12,189 nucleotides of DNA, from the NCBI GenBank assembly GCA_964583185.1, contig CAZOVL010000082.1:1-12189 (forward strand), in the 5' to 3' direction. This document shows positions 1 through 7,206 of the stretch, one piece after another. This DNA comes from Bacteroides_E sp964583185. GTDB taxonomy: Bacteria; Bacteroidota; Bacteroidia; Bacteroidales; Bacteroidaceae. The translations under genes and the position numbers were made by a program. The notes under the pieces were generated by a model that saw only the letters and a list, made by a program, of their open reading frames with translations, was not told the DNA's origin and searched no databases. Positions within the stretch are counted from its first letter, which is position 1. Every line of letters starts with the position of its first letter.

Positions 1-2
1 CC

Positions 3-61
3 TCGGTCCTAGACCGAGCACCCTTCAGTCCTAGACCGACAGGCCTTCGGTCCTAGACCGA
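3..61. repeat. Three tandem 22-bp units, each with a 15-nt palindrome
   Basis: Three copies of a 15-nt unit, TCGGTCCTAGACCGA, begin at 3, 25 and 47, exactly 22 bases apart. The middle copy has one change (TCAGTC). Each unit is an inverted repeat of six bases (TCGGTC and GACCGA) around CTA. The 7-nt spacers at 18-24 and 40-46 differ. The array touches the window edge, so its full length is unknown. It could be an intergenic short-palindrome family or a variable-number tandem repeat. The units are too short and the spacers too small for CRISPR. Confidence 0.85.
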
Positions 62-160
62 TTAAGATAATTGAAAAGCCTTGTTCTACGGATTCTAAGG
101 AAGGTGATTTTAGCTCTTTTGAATGGGATAAAACAGTCAATTTATAGTAGGTTAAATCTG

Positions 161-361
161 CTAATCATTCTCCGTTAACTCGAAAAGTTCTTCAACACTT
201 TTGTTGAATACTTTAGCTATTTTAAGAGCCAAAACTGTTGAAGGAACATATTTATTAGATTCAATTGCATTTATGGTTTGTCTACTCACAGAAATCAGTT
301 TGGCCAGGTCTTCTTGGGTCAAATTTTTCCTTGCTCGTTCTACTTTTATGTTATTCTTCAT
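161..361 (-). CDS. Small XRE-family helix-turn-helix regulator (66 aa)
   Basis: This is a minimal DNA-binding protein made of almost nothing but an XRE/Cro-type helix-turn-helix. The motif covers roughly residues 15-35 (TQEDLAKLISVSRQTINAIE), with the recognition helix at about 26-35, followed by the usual NKYVPS...ALKIA segment and an FxxSVEELF ending. Small stand-alone regulators of this length are widespread in Firmicutes and Bacteroidota and commonly lie beside a gene for a small membrane protein, as here. The ATG at 359-361 lies inside the end of the upstream membrane-protein gene; the two reading frames overlap by 11 nt, which implies one transcript and coupled translation. It probably controls its own operon, but no operator is visible. 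The family call is firm; the target is unknown. Confidence 0.9.
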   Translation of the reverse strand: MKNNIKVERARKNLTQEDLAKLISVSRQTINAIESNKYVPSTVLALKIAKVFNKSVEELFELTEND

Positions 362-797
362 TTTCTTTTTGGTGTTGATCTTTGTAAAATACGAAATTAA
401 AGTAAATAATATAGATAATAAGAGGCGTGAACATATTATAGACCATTATATCAATAAAATTAAGACCATATACAAATAATATAGCAATAAAGAGAAGTAC
501 ATAGTTGATAATGATGGCCCACATCCAAGATTTAAGTCTTAAGTTAACTACGAATTCATCTTCTATTTTTTCTCTGGAAAATGCAGTCATCATACCACCA
601 ATAAGTAAGAATGTGGAAGAAATTGTATATGTCATATCAGTTTCTTTACCGAATAAATCATCACCTAAAAAACCAATATCTAATCTTAGATAATCTTCTA
701 GCATTTCATTGAAAATTAAACCTACAGCAAGACCTATTACTATAAGTATAAGTCCTATGACTTTACATTTGTTTGGAAATAATAATTTAGTTTTCAT
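351..797 (-). CDS. Four-helix membrane protein, partner of the XRE regulator (148 aa)
   Basis: I do not recognise a named family. Four hydrophobic segments are visible at about residues 13-29, 57-73, 91-110 and 117-138, with an acidic loop at about 31-54 and a charged C-terminus (KDQHQKENEE). It is therefore likely an inner-membrane protein. Its stop codon lies 11 nt inside the downstream XRE-regulator gene, so the two form a two-gene operon. Pairs of a tiny XRE regulator and a small multi-helix membrane protein are common in Bacteroidota and Firmicutes, but their job is mostly unknown. A role in sensing membrane state or controlling the regulator would be inference. No clear TAnnTTTG box was found upstream of the start. 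Confidence 0.8.
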   Translation of the reverse strand: MKTKLLFPNKCKVIGLILIVIGLAVGLIFNEMLEDYLRLDIGFLGDDLFGKETDMTYTISSTFLLIGGMMTAFSREKIEDEFVVNLRLKSWMWAIIINYVLLFIAILFVYGLNFIDIMVYNMFTPLIIYIIYFNFVFYKDQHQKENEE

Positions 798-1124
798 CTC
801 TGTTTCATTTAAAGGTTATTTCTGTTCCTAATGTAATGTAAGTTTTACACATAGACAAGTGTTCTTTACTAAAAGATTGGTTTACTTTACTTTTTTGTCC
901 ATAAATAACCATCTAAGTAGCCAATGTGAACTTGTAGAACATTAAAGTGTCTCTTTCCAATGCTAAGTTCTATTTTCCTTTTATTCATTAAGAAAATCTT
1001 CTAGAACAATAGCATTTTTACAAAAAAGTATATTTATAAATAGGCAAAAGCTACTCTACAAGTCGTTCTGTGGAACTTCCATCCACGACTTACTTATAGA
1101 ATAGCTTAGAAAACACAAAGAAAA
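798..1124. other. Intergenic region, no gene seen
   Basis: This is 327 bases of AT-rich sequence between the membrane-protein gene and the small lipoprotein gene, both on the minus strand. Apart from the large imperfect inverted repeat at 1048-1107, listed separately, I see no coding region, RNA gene or convincing promoter box. Confidence 0.6.
1048..1107 (-). terminator. Long imperfect hairpin, possible terminator of the lipoprotein gene
   Basis: The arm 1048-1066 (AAGCTACTCTACAAGTCGT) is the imperfect reverse complement of 1085-1107. The differences are two transitions that become G-U pairs only in minus-strand RNA, plus a 4-nt bulge. A second small stem (GTGGA and TCCAC) lies inside the loop. 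The structure begins 17 bases past the stop codon of the lipoprotein gene on the minus strand, where a terminator would be expected. Only four T residues follow it, so it is weak as an intrinsic terminator and may instead be a stabilising 3' hairpin. Confidence 0.45.
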
Positions 1125-1454
1125 TTAGTTTTCTTCTTTTTTTACCCTAATCTCTTGTTCTGGCATACAAGGTGGATAGTATAAATTATAGGTGGTGAGT
1201 TTATCATTTAAGAAATGAAGTAGATACGGATAAAATATTGCTTCAAATTTTAAAACTTCCAGAAGACCATCATCTTCTTGTGATATCAATTCCACAATGT
1301 ACTTGTTTCCCATTATCTCCAGTGCTTCTTGCTTACTCATTCCAATATACAAATCCTTGACTTTTTTTTCGTTATCATTATTGTGATTACGGTAAATGCC
1401 ACAAGAGGAAACAATGAGGGTAATTAATAATAAAAAAGGAATTAGTTTTTTCAT
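1125..1454 (-). CDS. Small lipoprotein with a BamE/SmpA-like motif (109 aa)
   Basis: The protein begins with a short positively charged end (MKK), a hydrophobic stretch at 4-15 and the lipobox V-S-S-C with Cys18, so it should be a lipidated envelope protein. The segment at about 32-50, with IGMSKQEALEIMG, matches the start of the BamE/SmpA/OmlA fold, in which 'iGMskeeV...lG' forms the first helix. A strand-rich stretch follows (VLKFEAIFY, LLHFLNDKLTTYNLYY) and a charged tail ends in KKEEN. Many Bacteroidota lipoproteins of about 100 residues share this fold without being part of the BAM complex, so I do not call it BamE. It stands alone, with more than 300 bases to the neighbouring gene on each side. 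The start is set by the signal peptide. Confidence 0.8.
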   Translation of the reverse strand: MKKLIPFLLLITLIVSSCGIYRNHNNDNEKKVKDLYIGMSKQEALEIMGNKYIVELISQEDDGLLEVLKFEAIFYPYLLHFLNDKLTTYNLYYPPCMPEQEIRVKKEEN

Positions 1455-1771
1455 AACTATAAAATTAAGTCGATCAATTATTTTGCTATACTATAAAATT
1501 AAAAAAAGGATTTCCCTTAATTCGGTAGTTTTCTCTATTGTTATTTAGGGAATACCCTAATTTTAATAAAATTGATAAAGGTTGATAAATATTAGCTGTA
1601 TGGTATATGTCCATTTTTTTGCTTACTCTTTAAGACTCATTTTAGGAGGGAGTTTTGTCAAGAATCAGGAGAAACTAAAACCATAAATTTATATGTAAAA
1701 AAAGAGCTTAAAAACATTCCGTTTATCAGAATCTTTTAAGCTCTTTCCATTAAGAAAAACACCTTTTCTAT
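1455..1771. other. Intergenic region holding a terminator and a small palindrome
   Basis: This is 317 bases without a gene. It contains the GH97 terminator at 1697-1746 and a perfect small palindrome at 1545-1560 (TTAGGG, AATA, CCCTAA) about 90 bases upstream of the lipoprotein start codon. The palindrome could be an operator, but nothing else supports that. No TAnnTTTG box was identified with confidence. Confidence 0.6.
1697..1746 (-). terminator. Rho-independent terminator of the GH97 gene
   Basis: A perfect 13-bp inverted repeat (AAAGAGCTTAAAA at 1701-1713, TTTTAAGCTCTTT at 1734-1746) surrounds a 20-nt loop. Read on the minus strand, it lies 25 bases past the GH97 stop codon and runs into a run of seven T residues (1697-1703). 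Position, stem and T-tract all fit an intrinsic terminator for minus-strand transcription. Confidence 0.85.
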
Positions 1772-3766
1772 TTATTCCATTTTAGTTAAAATAATAGCTG
1801 TACCCCCACTGGTTGCTAAGTTTAGCTCGATGACAGTTGATGCATCTACCTCTAACTCTTCAATACTTACAGGATAAGGATTCGTTTTGTAATCAGCATT
1901 TTCTCCATCCTTAAATAGTTTGGCCTTATATGTGCTGTTTGCGTCTAGAAAATCAAGCGATAAAGATAAGTTTCTTGCTTCTTCATTCGTTATGGAGCCA
2001 ATGTACCAGTTTTCAGAATCTCTGTCTTTACGAGCTATCGTTAGGTATTCACCAATCTTAGCGTGAGGTACCACTGTTTTTGACCAGTTGGTAGGACAAG
2101 AGGTGATAAATTCAAAAGCCGGATTATTTTCATAATTCTCAATCATATCCGATGCCATTTGCCAAGGACTATAAATAACTACCGATAGAGCTAACTGCTT
2201 GGCCAATGTAGTCCATACTCTAGTGTTGGGTAATACGGGATTTTCAAACTTAAAGGTTCCCGGAGTAAAATCCATAGGTCCTGCTAATCCACGGGTAAAA
2301 GGAATTATTGTAGTATGGCTAGGAGGATTACCACCTCCTGTATCCCAAGCATCCCATTCTTGTCCCCTAACAGCCTCGTGAGTCATTAGATTGGGAAAAG
2401 TGCGTTGCAATCCGGTGGGCATTACCGGCTCATGATTATCTATCATAATTTGATATTGTGCAGCTGTTTCTACTACATCTCTGTAATGTTCAACCCCATA
2501 TTGACTGCCGTGAAGTTCATATAAATTTAATTTCTGAGCCACATAACCCGTCTTAACAAAGTTTACTCCGTTTTTTTGATATAGAGCAAAGCCTTCTTCC
2601 ATATACTTATCGTAATTGTCTATGTTGCCAGCTGTTTCATGATGTCCCAATAACTTTACTCCTTTCTCTTTGGCATAGGCTGCAACTTTTTCCAAATCAA
2701 AATCGGGATACGATTCGGTGAAGCTTAAGGTCATATGATCCCAACCTTTGTTCCAACCCTCAATTAGAACACCTTGAAAGTTATGTTTGGCTGCAAAGTC
2801 AATGTAGCGCATAGCATTGGCTGTAGTTGCTCCGTGCTTAGGACCAATGTGCCAATCGTAGTCTCTAGTATGCATTCCCCACCAAATGCCAATGTATCTT
2901 CCTGTGGTGATCCATGAAGTATCTTCAATTTTACACGGTTCGTTCAGGTTTAACATAATGCGAGATAGAAGTAAATCGCTGGCACTATCGGTTATGATGA
3001 GTGTTCTCCAAGGTGTTTCTCCTGGAGTCTTCATAAAGACTTTTTCTCCGGTTGACCAAGGGCTTAAGTAAGCTTTAAGTTTGCTGGTACCTTGTTGTGG
3101 AGTGACATTCAAAGAAGCATATTTGGTTAAATTTGCTTCGTGTAAACAGAAATATGTACCATCTTCCGATTCCATGGTAAGTGGAGTGCATACAGTGTCT
3201 AGCTCATTCAATAGTTTTTGTTCGTATAAACCTTCGTAATAAGGAGTGTTGTAATGTATAGACCAAGACTTGTGGTTGTTTGTAAAATTGAACTCTGTTA
3301 TTTCATCTAAAATGGTGAAGAATCCCAAATTCTTTTGTTCGGGGAATACGTATCTAAAGCCAATACCATCATCAAAAGCCCTGAAAATAACGTCAAACTT
3401 TAGGGCGTTTTCTTGTTCCTCAACCCCAATTTTCATTTCATTGTAATGGTTGCGAACTGTTGTTTCCTCACCCCAAATTTGATTCCATGAATCGTCGTTG
3501 GAAGCGTGTTGGATGGTTGTTATCTTTAGGTTGTTAAATAGGTTTCCTTCTTTAAGAATGAACCCTAATTGCGAATGGTTTACTAAAGTTTTACCCTCTT
3601 TTTTTACTTCATAGAATAATTTTCCATCACTTGCTAAAGCTTGGATTTCTATTTTTCCGTTCGGAGATTTTATTAGGAGTTGATTCTTATCCTTATTACA
3701 AGATGAGAACATTAGGCAGAGTATGTAAACAAACCCTAAAATGCCTATGTTTTTTAGTTTGAACAT
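1772..3766 (-). CDS. Family GH97 glycoside hydrolase, SusB-like alpha-glucosidase lipoprotein (664 aa)
   Basis: A signal peptide ends in the lipobox F-S-S-C (Cys23), so the enzyme is a lipoprotein of the envelope. The GH97 layout is complete: an N-terminal beta-sandwich domain (about 28-285), a catalytic (beta/alpha)8 barrel (about 286-560, starting TTGRYIGIWWGMHTRDYDW) and a C-terminal beta domain. Glu377 (GHHE), Glu446 (DNHEP), Glu464 (THEA) and Glu470 (RGQE) have exactly the mutual spacing of Glu439, Glu508, Glu526 and Glu532 of Bacteroides SusB, the catalytic and calcium-binding residues of its inverting alpha-glucosidase type (numbers from memory). Gly407 in VKTGYV stands where the retaining alpha-galactosidase branch is expected to carry its Asp nucleophile. 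The likely role is release of glucose from alpha-glucosides in the periplasm. It is shorter than SusB (738 aa), and no susC/susD genes are beside it, so the substrate is open. Confidence 0.92.
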   Translation of the reverse strand: MFKLKNIGILGFVYILCLMFSSCNKDKNQLLIKSPNGKIEIQALASDGKLFYEVKKEGKTLVNHSQLGFILKEGNLFNNLKITTIQHASNDDSWNQIWGEETTVRNHYNEMKIGVEEQENALKFDVIFRAFDDGIGFRYVFPEQKNLGFFTILDEITEFNFTNNHKSWSIHYNTPYYEGLYEQKLLNELDTVCTPLTMESEDGTYFCLHEANLTKYASLNVTPQQGTSKLKAYLSPWSTGEKVFMKTPGETPWRTLIITDSASDLLLSRIMLNLNEPCKIEDTSWITTGRYIGIWWGMHTRDYDWHIGPKHGATTANAMRYIDFAAKHNFQGVLIEGWNKGWDHMTLSFTESYPDFDLEKVAAYAKEKGVKLLGHHETAGNIDNYDKYMEEGFALYQKNGVNFVKTGYVAQKLNLYELHGSQYGVEHYRDVVETAAQYQIMIDNHEPVMPTGLQRTFPNLMTHEAVRGQEWDAWDTGGGNPPSHTTIIPFTRGLAGPMDFTPGTFKFENPVLPNTRVWTTLAKQLALSVVIYSPWQMASDMIENYENNPAFEFITSCPTNWSKTVVPHAKIGEYLTIARKDRDSENWYIGSITNEEARNLSLSLDFLDANSTYKAKLFKDGENADYKTNPYPVSIEELEVDASTVIELNLATSGGTAIILTKME

Positions 3767-3812
3767 AATATAAAGTATTAGAATGAATTATTGTTCTTTA
3801 AAAATACCATTA

Positions 3813-3836
3813 TCTTCTTGATTCATAGCAAGAAGA
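3813..3836. promoter_or_regulatory. Inverted repeat upstream of the GH97 gene, possible operator
   Basis: TCTTCTTG (3813-3820) and CAAGAAGA (3829-3836) form a perfect 8-bp inverted repeat with an 8-bp spacer. This centre-to-centre distance of about 16 bp suits a dimeric regulator. It lies 47-70 bases upstream of the GH97 start codon and downstream of the gyrB terminator, with no T-tract. A binding site controlling the glycosidase gene is the simplest reading. It could also be chance. Confidence 0.35.
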
Positions 3837-3847
3837 GAGTAGGAATC

Positions 3848-3894
3848 AAAAAAAAGGCTAAATAAACGATTGCATAATCGGTTATTTAGCCTTT
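3848..3894 (-). terminator. Rho-independent terminator of gyrB
   Basis: The arms AAAGGCTAAATAA (3853-3865) and TTATTTAGCCTTT (3882-3894) pair perfectly. One mismatch later, four more pairs (CGAT and ATCG) extend the stem around a 6-nt loop. On the minus strand the hairpin is followed by eight T residues (3848-3855). It starts 44 bases after the gyrB stop codon, as expected for an intrinsic terminator. Confidence 0.88.
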
Positions 3895-3937
3895 CCTCGT
3901 TGTAAGATGTGAGGAGTAATTAAAAATTAATTAATAC

Positions 3938-5896
3938 TTATGCGTCAATATTCGCATATGTTGCATTATCCTCAATAAACTCTCTTCTAGGTCCTACATC
4001 TTCTCCCATTAACATAGAGAAAACTAAATCTGCTTCAGCAGCATTGTCAATAGTAACCTGTTTTAAGAGTCTATGTTCAGGATTCATTGTTGTTTCCCAA
4101 AGTTGAAGGGCCGTCATTTCTCCCAACCCTTTATATCTTTGTGTGTGAACAGAGCCTTCAGTACCATCACCATAGGTGTCAATGAACTGTTGTTTTTGCT
4201 CTTCTGTCCAGCAATATTCTTCTACTTTTCCTTTTTTACATAAGTATAAAGGAGGAGTAGCTATATAAAGATATCCATTTTTTATAACTTGAGGCATATA
4301 TCTAAAGAAAAATGTCATTAACAGTGTGTCAATGTGTGAACCATCGACATCCGCATCGGTCATAAATATAATTTTATGATAGCGTAGTTTTTCTAAGTTG
4401 GCCTCTTTGGTGTCTTCTTCCGTACCAATGGTTACTCCTAAAGCGGTATAGATGTTGCGAATCTCTTCACTTTCCAACGCTTTGTGGTACATCGCTTTCT
4501 CTACGTTCAAAATCTTACCTCTTAAAGGAAGAATAGCTTGGAAATTGCGGTCACGTCCTTGCTTGGCTGTACCTCCTGCCGAATCCCCTTCGACCAAGAA
4601 AATCTCGCACTTTTCGGGGTCTCTATTGGAACAGTCGGCTAATTTTCCGGGTAACCCACCACCTGTTAAAGGCGATTTACGTTGAACCATATCTCTTGCT
4701 TTGCGAGCTGCATGACGAGCTGTAGCAGCAAGAATCACCTTTTCAATGATGATTTTAGCTTCACGTGGATGTTCTTCCAAATAATTAGTTAAGCCTTCGC
4801 CCACTGCCTGATCAACAGCACCACTCACCTCTGTGTTTCCCAGTTTGGTTTTGGTTTGTCCTTCAAATTGAGGTTCAGCCACTTTAATGGAAAGCACTGC
4901 AGTTAATCCTTCACGGAAGTCATCTCCGGAAACATCAACCTTAACCTTCTCAAGCATCTTGTTGTCTTCGGCATACTTACGAAGAGTACGTGTTAAGGCT
5001 CTTCTGAAACCGGCTAAGTGAGTACCTCCTTCAATGGTGTTAATGTTATTTACAAAAGAGTGAATGTTTTCAGCATAGGAAGTGTTGTACATAATAGCCA
5101 CTTCAATGGGTACATCTTGCTTTTCTGTGTTAACGTAAATTACATCATTAATGAGATGTTCTCTGGATGATTCGATGAATCGTACAAACTCTTTTAATCC
5201 TTCTTCCGAGTAGAAAACTTCACTCTTGAATGAGCCATCTTCATTTTTTACTCTCTCGTCTGTGAGTGTAATTTTTAAACCTGCATTCAGATAGGCTAAC
5301 TCTCTCATGCGAGTAGCTAATGTATCGTAACGATATTCCAAATCCGTGAAAATAGTTCTGTCGGGTTTGAAAGATTGTTTTGTTCCGGTAATATCGGTTA
5401 TGCCAATTTCCTTTACGTCGTAAAGAGGCTTTCCTTGTTGGTATTCTTGTATGTAAACTTTTCCATTTCTAAACACTTCAGAAGTCATGTGCTCAGATAA
5501 AGCATTCACACAAGAAACCCCCACGCCGTGAAGACCTCCGGATACTTTATATGAACCTTTATCAAACTTACCTCCTGCGTGTAATACAGTCATTACCACT
5601 TCAAGAGCCGATCTTTGTTCTTTTTCGTGGAAATCAGTAGGAATGCCTCGACCATTATCTTGTACTGTAATTGAATTATCTTCATTTATGTTCAGTTCAA
5701 TATGGTCGCAATAGCCTGCTAACGCTTCATCAATGGCATTATCAATGACTTCATAAACTAAATGATGCAGACCTTTGGTTCCTGTATCACCAATATACAT
5801 CGCAGGTCTTTTTCTAACTGCTTCTAGCCCTTCTAATACTTGAATGTTTTGGGCCGAATAATCTTTTTTGTTATTCTGAATTTGCTCTTCAGTCAT
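3938..5896 (-). CDS. gyrB: DNA gyrase subunit B
   Basis: GyrB is the ATPase and part of the cleavage core of DNA gyrase, which introduces negative supercoils with GyrA. The GHKL ATPase domain shows EVIDNAIDEA (49-58), DNGRGIP (80-86) and GGLHGVG (120-126). The transducer contributes QTKTKLGN (347-354) with its ATP-contacting Lys. The TOPRIM domain shows EGDSAGG (436-442) and the metal-binding DADVDG (514-519), and the C-terminal part has QRYKGLGEM (586-594) and the closing GPRREFIEDNA. At 652 residues it is the compact form lacking the roughly 170-residue insert of E. coli GyrB. The ending and length favour GyrB over ParE. The gene is monocistronic, with its own terminator, a GAGGA ribosome-binding site about 9 bases before the ATG and a -7 box upstream. 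It is a normal housekeeping gene that fixes the location as chromosomal. Confidence 0.98.
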   Translation of the reverse strand: MTEEQIQNNKKDYSAQNIQVLEGLEAVRKRPAMYIGDTGTKGLHHLVYEVIDNAIDEALAGYCDHIELNINEDNSITVQDNGRGIPTDFHEKEQRSALEVVMTVLHAGGKFDKGSYKVSGGLHGVGVSCVNALSEHMTSEVFRNGKVYIQEYQQGKPLYDVKEIGITDITGTKQSFKPDRTIFTDLEYRYDTLATRMRELAYLNAGLKITLTDERVKNEDGSFKSEVFYSEEGLKEFVRFIESSREHLINDVIYVNTEKQDVPIEVAIMYNTSYAENIHSFVNNINTIEGGTHLAGFRRALTRTLRKYAEDNKMLEKVKVDVSGDDFREGLTAVLSIKVAEPQFEGQTKTKLGNTEVSGAVDQAVGEGLTNYLEEHPREAKIIIEKVILAATARHAARKARDMVQRKSPLTGGGLPGKLADCSNRDPEKCEIFLVEGDSAGGTAKQGRDRNFQAILPLRGKILNVEKAMYHKALESEEIRNIYTALGVTIGTEEDTKEANLEKLRYHKIIFMTDADVDGSHIDTLLMTFFFRYMPQVIKNGYLYIATPPLYLCKKGKVEEYCWTEEQKQQFIDTYGDGTEGSVHTQRYKGLGEMTALQLWETTMNPEHRLLKQVTIDNAAEADLVFSMLMGEDVGPRREFIEDNATYANIDA

Positions 5897-5924
5897 AGTT
5901 TTTTTCCTCTATTTTTTTATCATA

Positions 5925-5932
5925 CAAATATA
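5925..5932 (-). promoter_or_regulatory. -7 promoter box of gyrB
   Basis: On the minus strand this reads TATATTTG, a perfect match to the Bacteroidota primary-sigma -7 consensus TAnnTTTG, 29 bases upstream of the gyrB start codon. No good TTTG -33 element is found at the usual 19-21 base spacing. Transcription would begin about 20 bases before the ATG. Confidence 0.65.
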
Positions 5933-6205
5933 CGAAAAATCTTCAACATAGACAGTGTTTTTATCGTCTAATTTATGTCTGATGTATTAGCATAAGGAGG
6001 GATGTATTGTTCTTGTTAAAATAAGCTGTAAACCCCTTAAATATAGTAAAAGCATAGGAGTGGGAACTTGGAGACGAAGCTGTTTTTTTCTTGTTGTAAA
6101 CTTGTTTTCTTTGCTTCTTTAGAATGGATTAAAGGAATGATTTTTTGAAAGTCAGGAAAACACATTCATTGAGTTAAAATAGTTGTTGCTTTTATAGTGT
6201 ATTTA

Positions 6206-6237
6206 ATTGGGTTGTAAATTTTATTTCAATATATTTG
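6206..6237 (+). promoter_or_regulatory. Bacteroidota-type promoter of the type VII-like operon
   Basis: TATATTTG at 6230-6237 matches the -7 consensus TAnnTTTG exactly, and ATTG at 6206-6209 matches three of four bases of the -33 element TTTG, with a 20-base gap. Transcription would start near 6244, giving a leader of about 75 bases before the first ATG at 6319. This also rules out translation from the TTG at 6235. Confidence 0.7.
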
Positions 6238-6318
6238 TTTGTCAAAGACTATCAGGACTATCATTTGAAGTGTTTTGTTTTTTTGATTGATGTTATTTCC
6301 TTTTTAAAGCTAAAAATC

Positions 6319-6546
6319 ATGATAACTCATACTAATAATTTCGCTTCAGATGCCACTCGTCTGTCTTCTTATTCCAGCTCTTTAAGTTCAGAATGGAAAG
6401 ATCGTACACACACTGTTTTTCATAATCATTATATTCTTTCTATTGAGAGTGAAATGGTAGATGCCTCTATAAAAATGCGTCTAAGTGCTGAGAAAATTTT
6501 ACGTATAGAAGGAGAGTTAGCTGCTATTTTAGACGAATTAAAATAA
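6319..6546 (+). CDS. WXG100-like small helical protein with W-x-D turn (75 aa), first gene of the operon
   Basis: This is a small, signal-less protein that should form a helical hairpin: helix one at about 6-24, a turn holding Trp26-Lys-Asp28, and helix two at about 29-73. Phe34 lies eight residues after the Trp. The W-x-[G/D]-x5-[F/Y] spacing is that of the WXG100/ESAT-6 family (for example WGG...Y in ESAT-6), but Asp stands in place of Gly. At 75 residues it is shorter than the usual 100. The ATG at 6319 is chosen because an upstream in-frame TTG at 6235 overlaps the -7 box of the promoter. The next gene starts after 11 bases. By family knowledge such proteins are substrates, chaperones or structural partners of type VII secretion; that role here is inferred from the neighbouring ATPase. 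The fold call is moderate. Confidence 0.65.
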   Translation: MITHTNNFASDATRLSSYSSSLSSEWKDRTHTVFHNHYILSIESEMVDASIKMRLSAEKILRIEGELAAILDELK

Positions 6547-6557
6547 CCTTTATAACT

Positions 6558-7199
6558 ATGAGCCAGATTAAAGATATAGCCTATAATTTTCTTAGGCCGT
6601 TCCCGTTATTTTTTGCTGTACTAATCTTTCTTCTTTCTTTAATTATTGTACCAATGTATGGTATAGAGCTTCATAGCTATATGTTGGGGGTTGAAGTTGT
6701 TCCCGGCTCCTTTTGGGGGTTATATTATGTTACTATCCCTATACTTATTGGACTAGTTCCATCCTTCTTTTTCTGTAAAACGGCGTATGCAAAAAGTTAT
6801 TACTACCTTATCGGTTTTTGTCTTACCTTTCCTTTGGCCATCGCTTTTTCCATCTGGTTGTGGGAGCTTATTGGGGTTGTTTTCATGGCTCTTTATTTTC
6901 TGCTCTTTCTTGGTTTAATGATTTTAGCGAATGAAGAGGATGATGATAAATATAATTTTTTCTATCTGGTTTTTTATTTTCTTGTGTTCTTGGCCTATTG
7001 TCTTTACCGTTTGTTTAAACCACATACACCCGAACTTGATCTACTGGTTTTAGCTGGGTTTGCTTTCGTTTCTTTGCTTCCAAGTATAACTCTTTTATCA
7101 GAAACAAGATATAGCTTTGGCTTTTTTATTTCTGTTCCTCTGATGTTTCTCTTTTTTTATATGGTATGGTTTTATTATCTAAGTGATACATTCTTTTAA
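6558..7199 (+). CDS. Seven-helix membrane protein of the type VII-like operon (213 aa)
   Basis: I do not recognise a family. The protein is very hydrophobic, with seven likely transmembrane segments at about residues 15-33, 53-73, 82-100, 103-124, 132-153, 160-180 and 187-207. One acidic loop (NEEDDDK, 125-131) separates helices four and five. No catalytic motif is visible. It lies 11 bases after the first WXG100-like gene and 7 bases before the coiled-coil membrane gene, so it is surely co-transcribed. In canonical type VII systems a polytopic membrane protein (EccD, EsaA/EssA/EssB sets) builds the channel with the ATPase. This could be the counterpart by position, but I see no sequence similarity to those families. 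Confidence 0.8.
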   Translation: MSQIKDIAYNFLRPFPLFFAVLIFLLSLIIVPMYGIELHSYMLGVEVVPGSFWGLYYVTIPILIGLVPSFFFCKTAYAKSYYYLIGFCLTFPLAIAFSIWLWELIGVVFMALYFLLFLGLMILANEEDDDKYNFFYLVFYFLVFLAYCLYRLFKPHTPELDLLVLAGFAFVSLLPSITLLSETRYSFGFFISVPLMFLFFYMVWFYYLSDTFF

Positions 7200-7206
7200 C
7201 TAAATA

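Larger units (their letters stand above)
5897..6318. other. Divergent intergenic region between gyrB and the secretion-like operon
   Basis: These 422 AT-rich bases separate two divergent transcription units. A perfect -7 box lies near each end (5925-5932 for gyrB and 6230-6237 for the plus-strand operon). The middle, about 5945-6200, shows no credible gene, RNA or repeat. Confidence 0.6.

Noticed and set aside
3..61. CRISPR array
   Set aside because: Repeat units are 15 bases with 7-base spacers, only three copies are seen, and no cas gene is in view.
201..479. Plus-strand reading frame of 92 codons
   Set aside because: It overlaps the XRE regulator and its partner gene in antisense and has no recognisable protein features.
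1125..1454. BamE of the outer-membrane assembly complex
   Set aside because: Only the short IGMSKQEALEIMG motif matches, and this fold is shared by many unrelated small lipoproteins.
4452..4685. Plus-strand reading frame inside gyrB
   Set aside because: It is an antisense shadow of a strongly conserved gene.
3938..5896. Topoisomerase IV subunit ParE
   Set aside because: The length of 652 residues and the C-terminal GPRREFIEDNA ending fit GyrB better.
6235..6318. Upstream TTG start extending the first operon gene to 103 residues
   Set aside because: The TTG lies inside a perfect -7 box (6230-6237), so it would be upstream of the transcript, and the ATG at 6319 gives a sensible hairpin protein.
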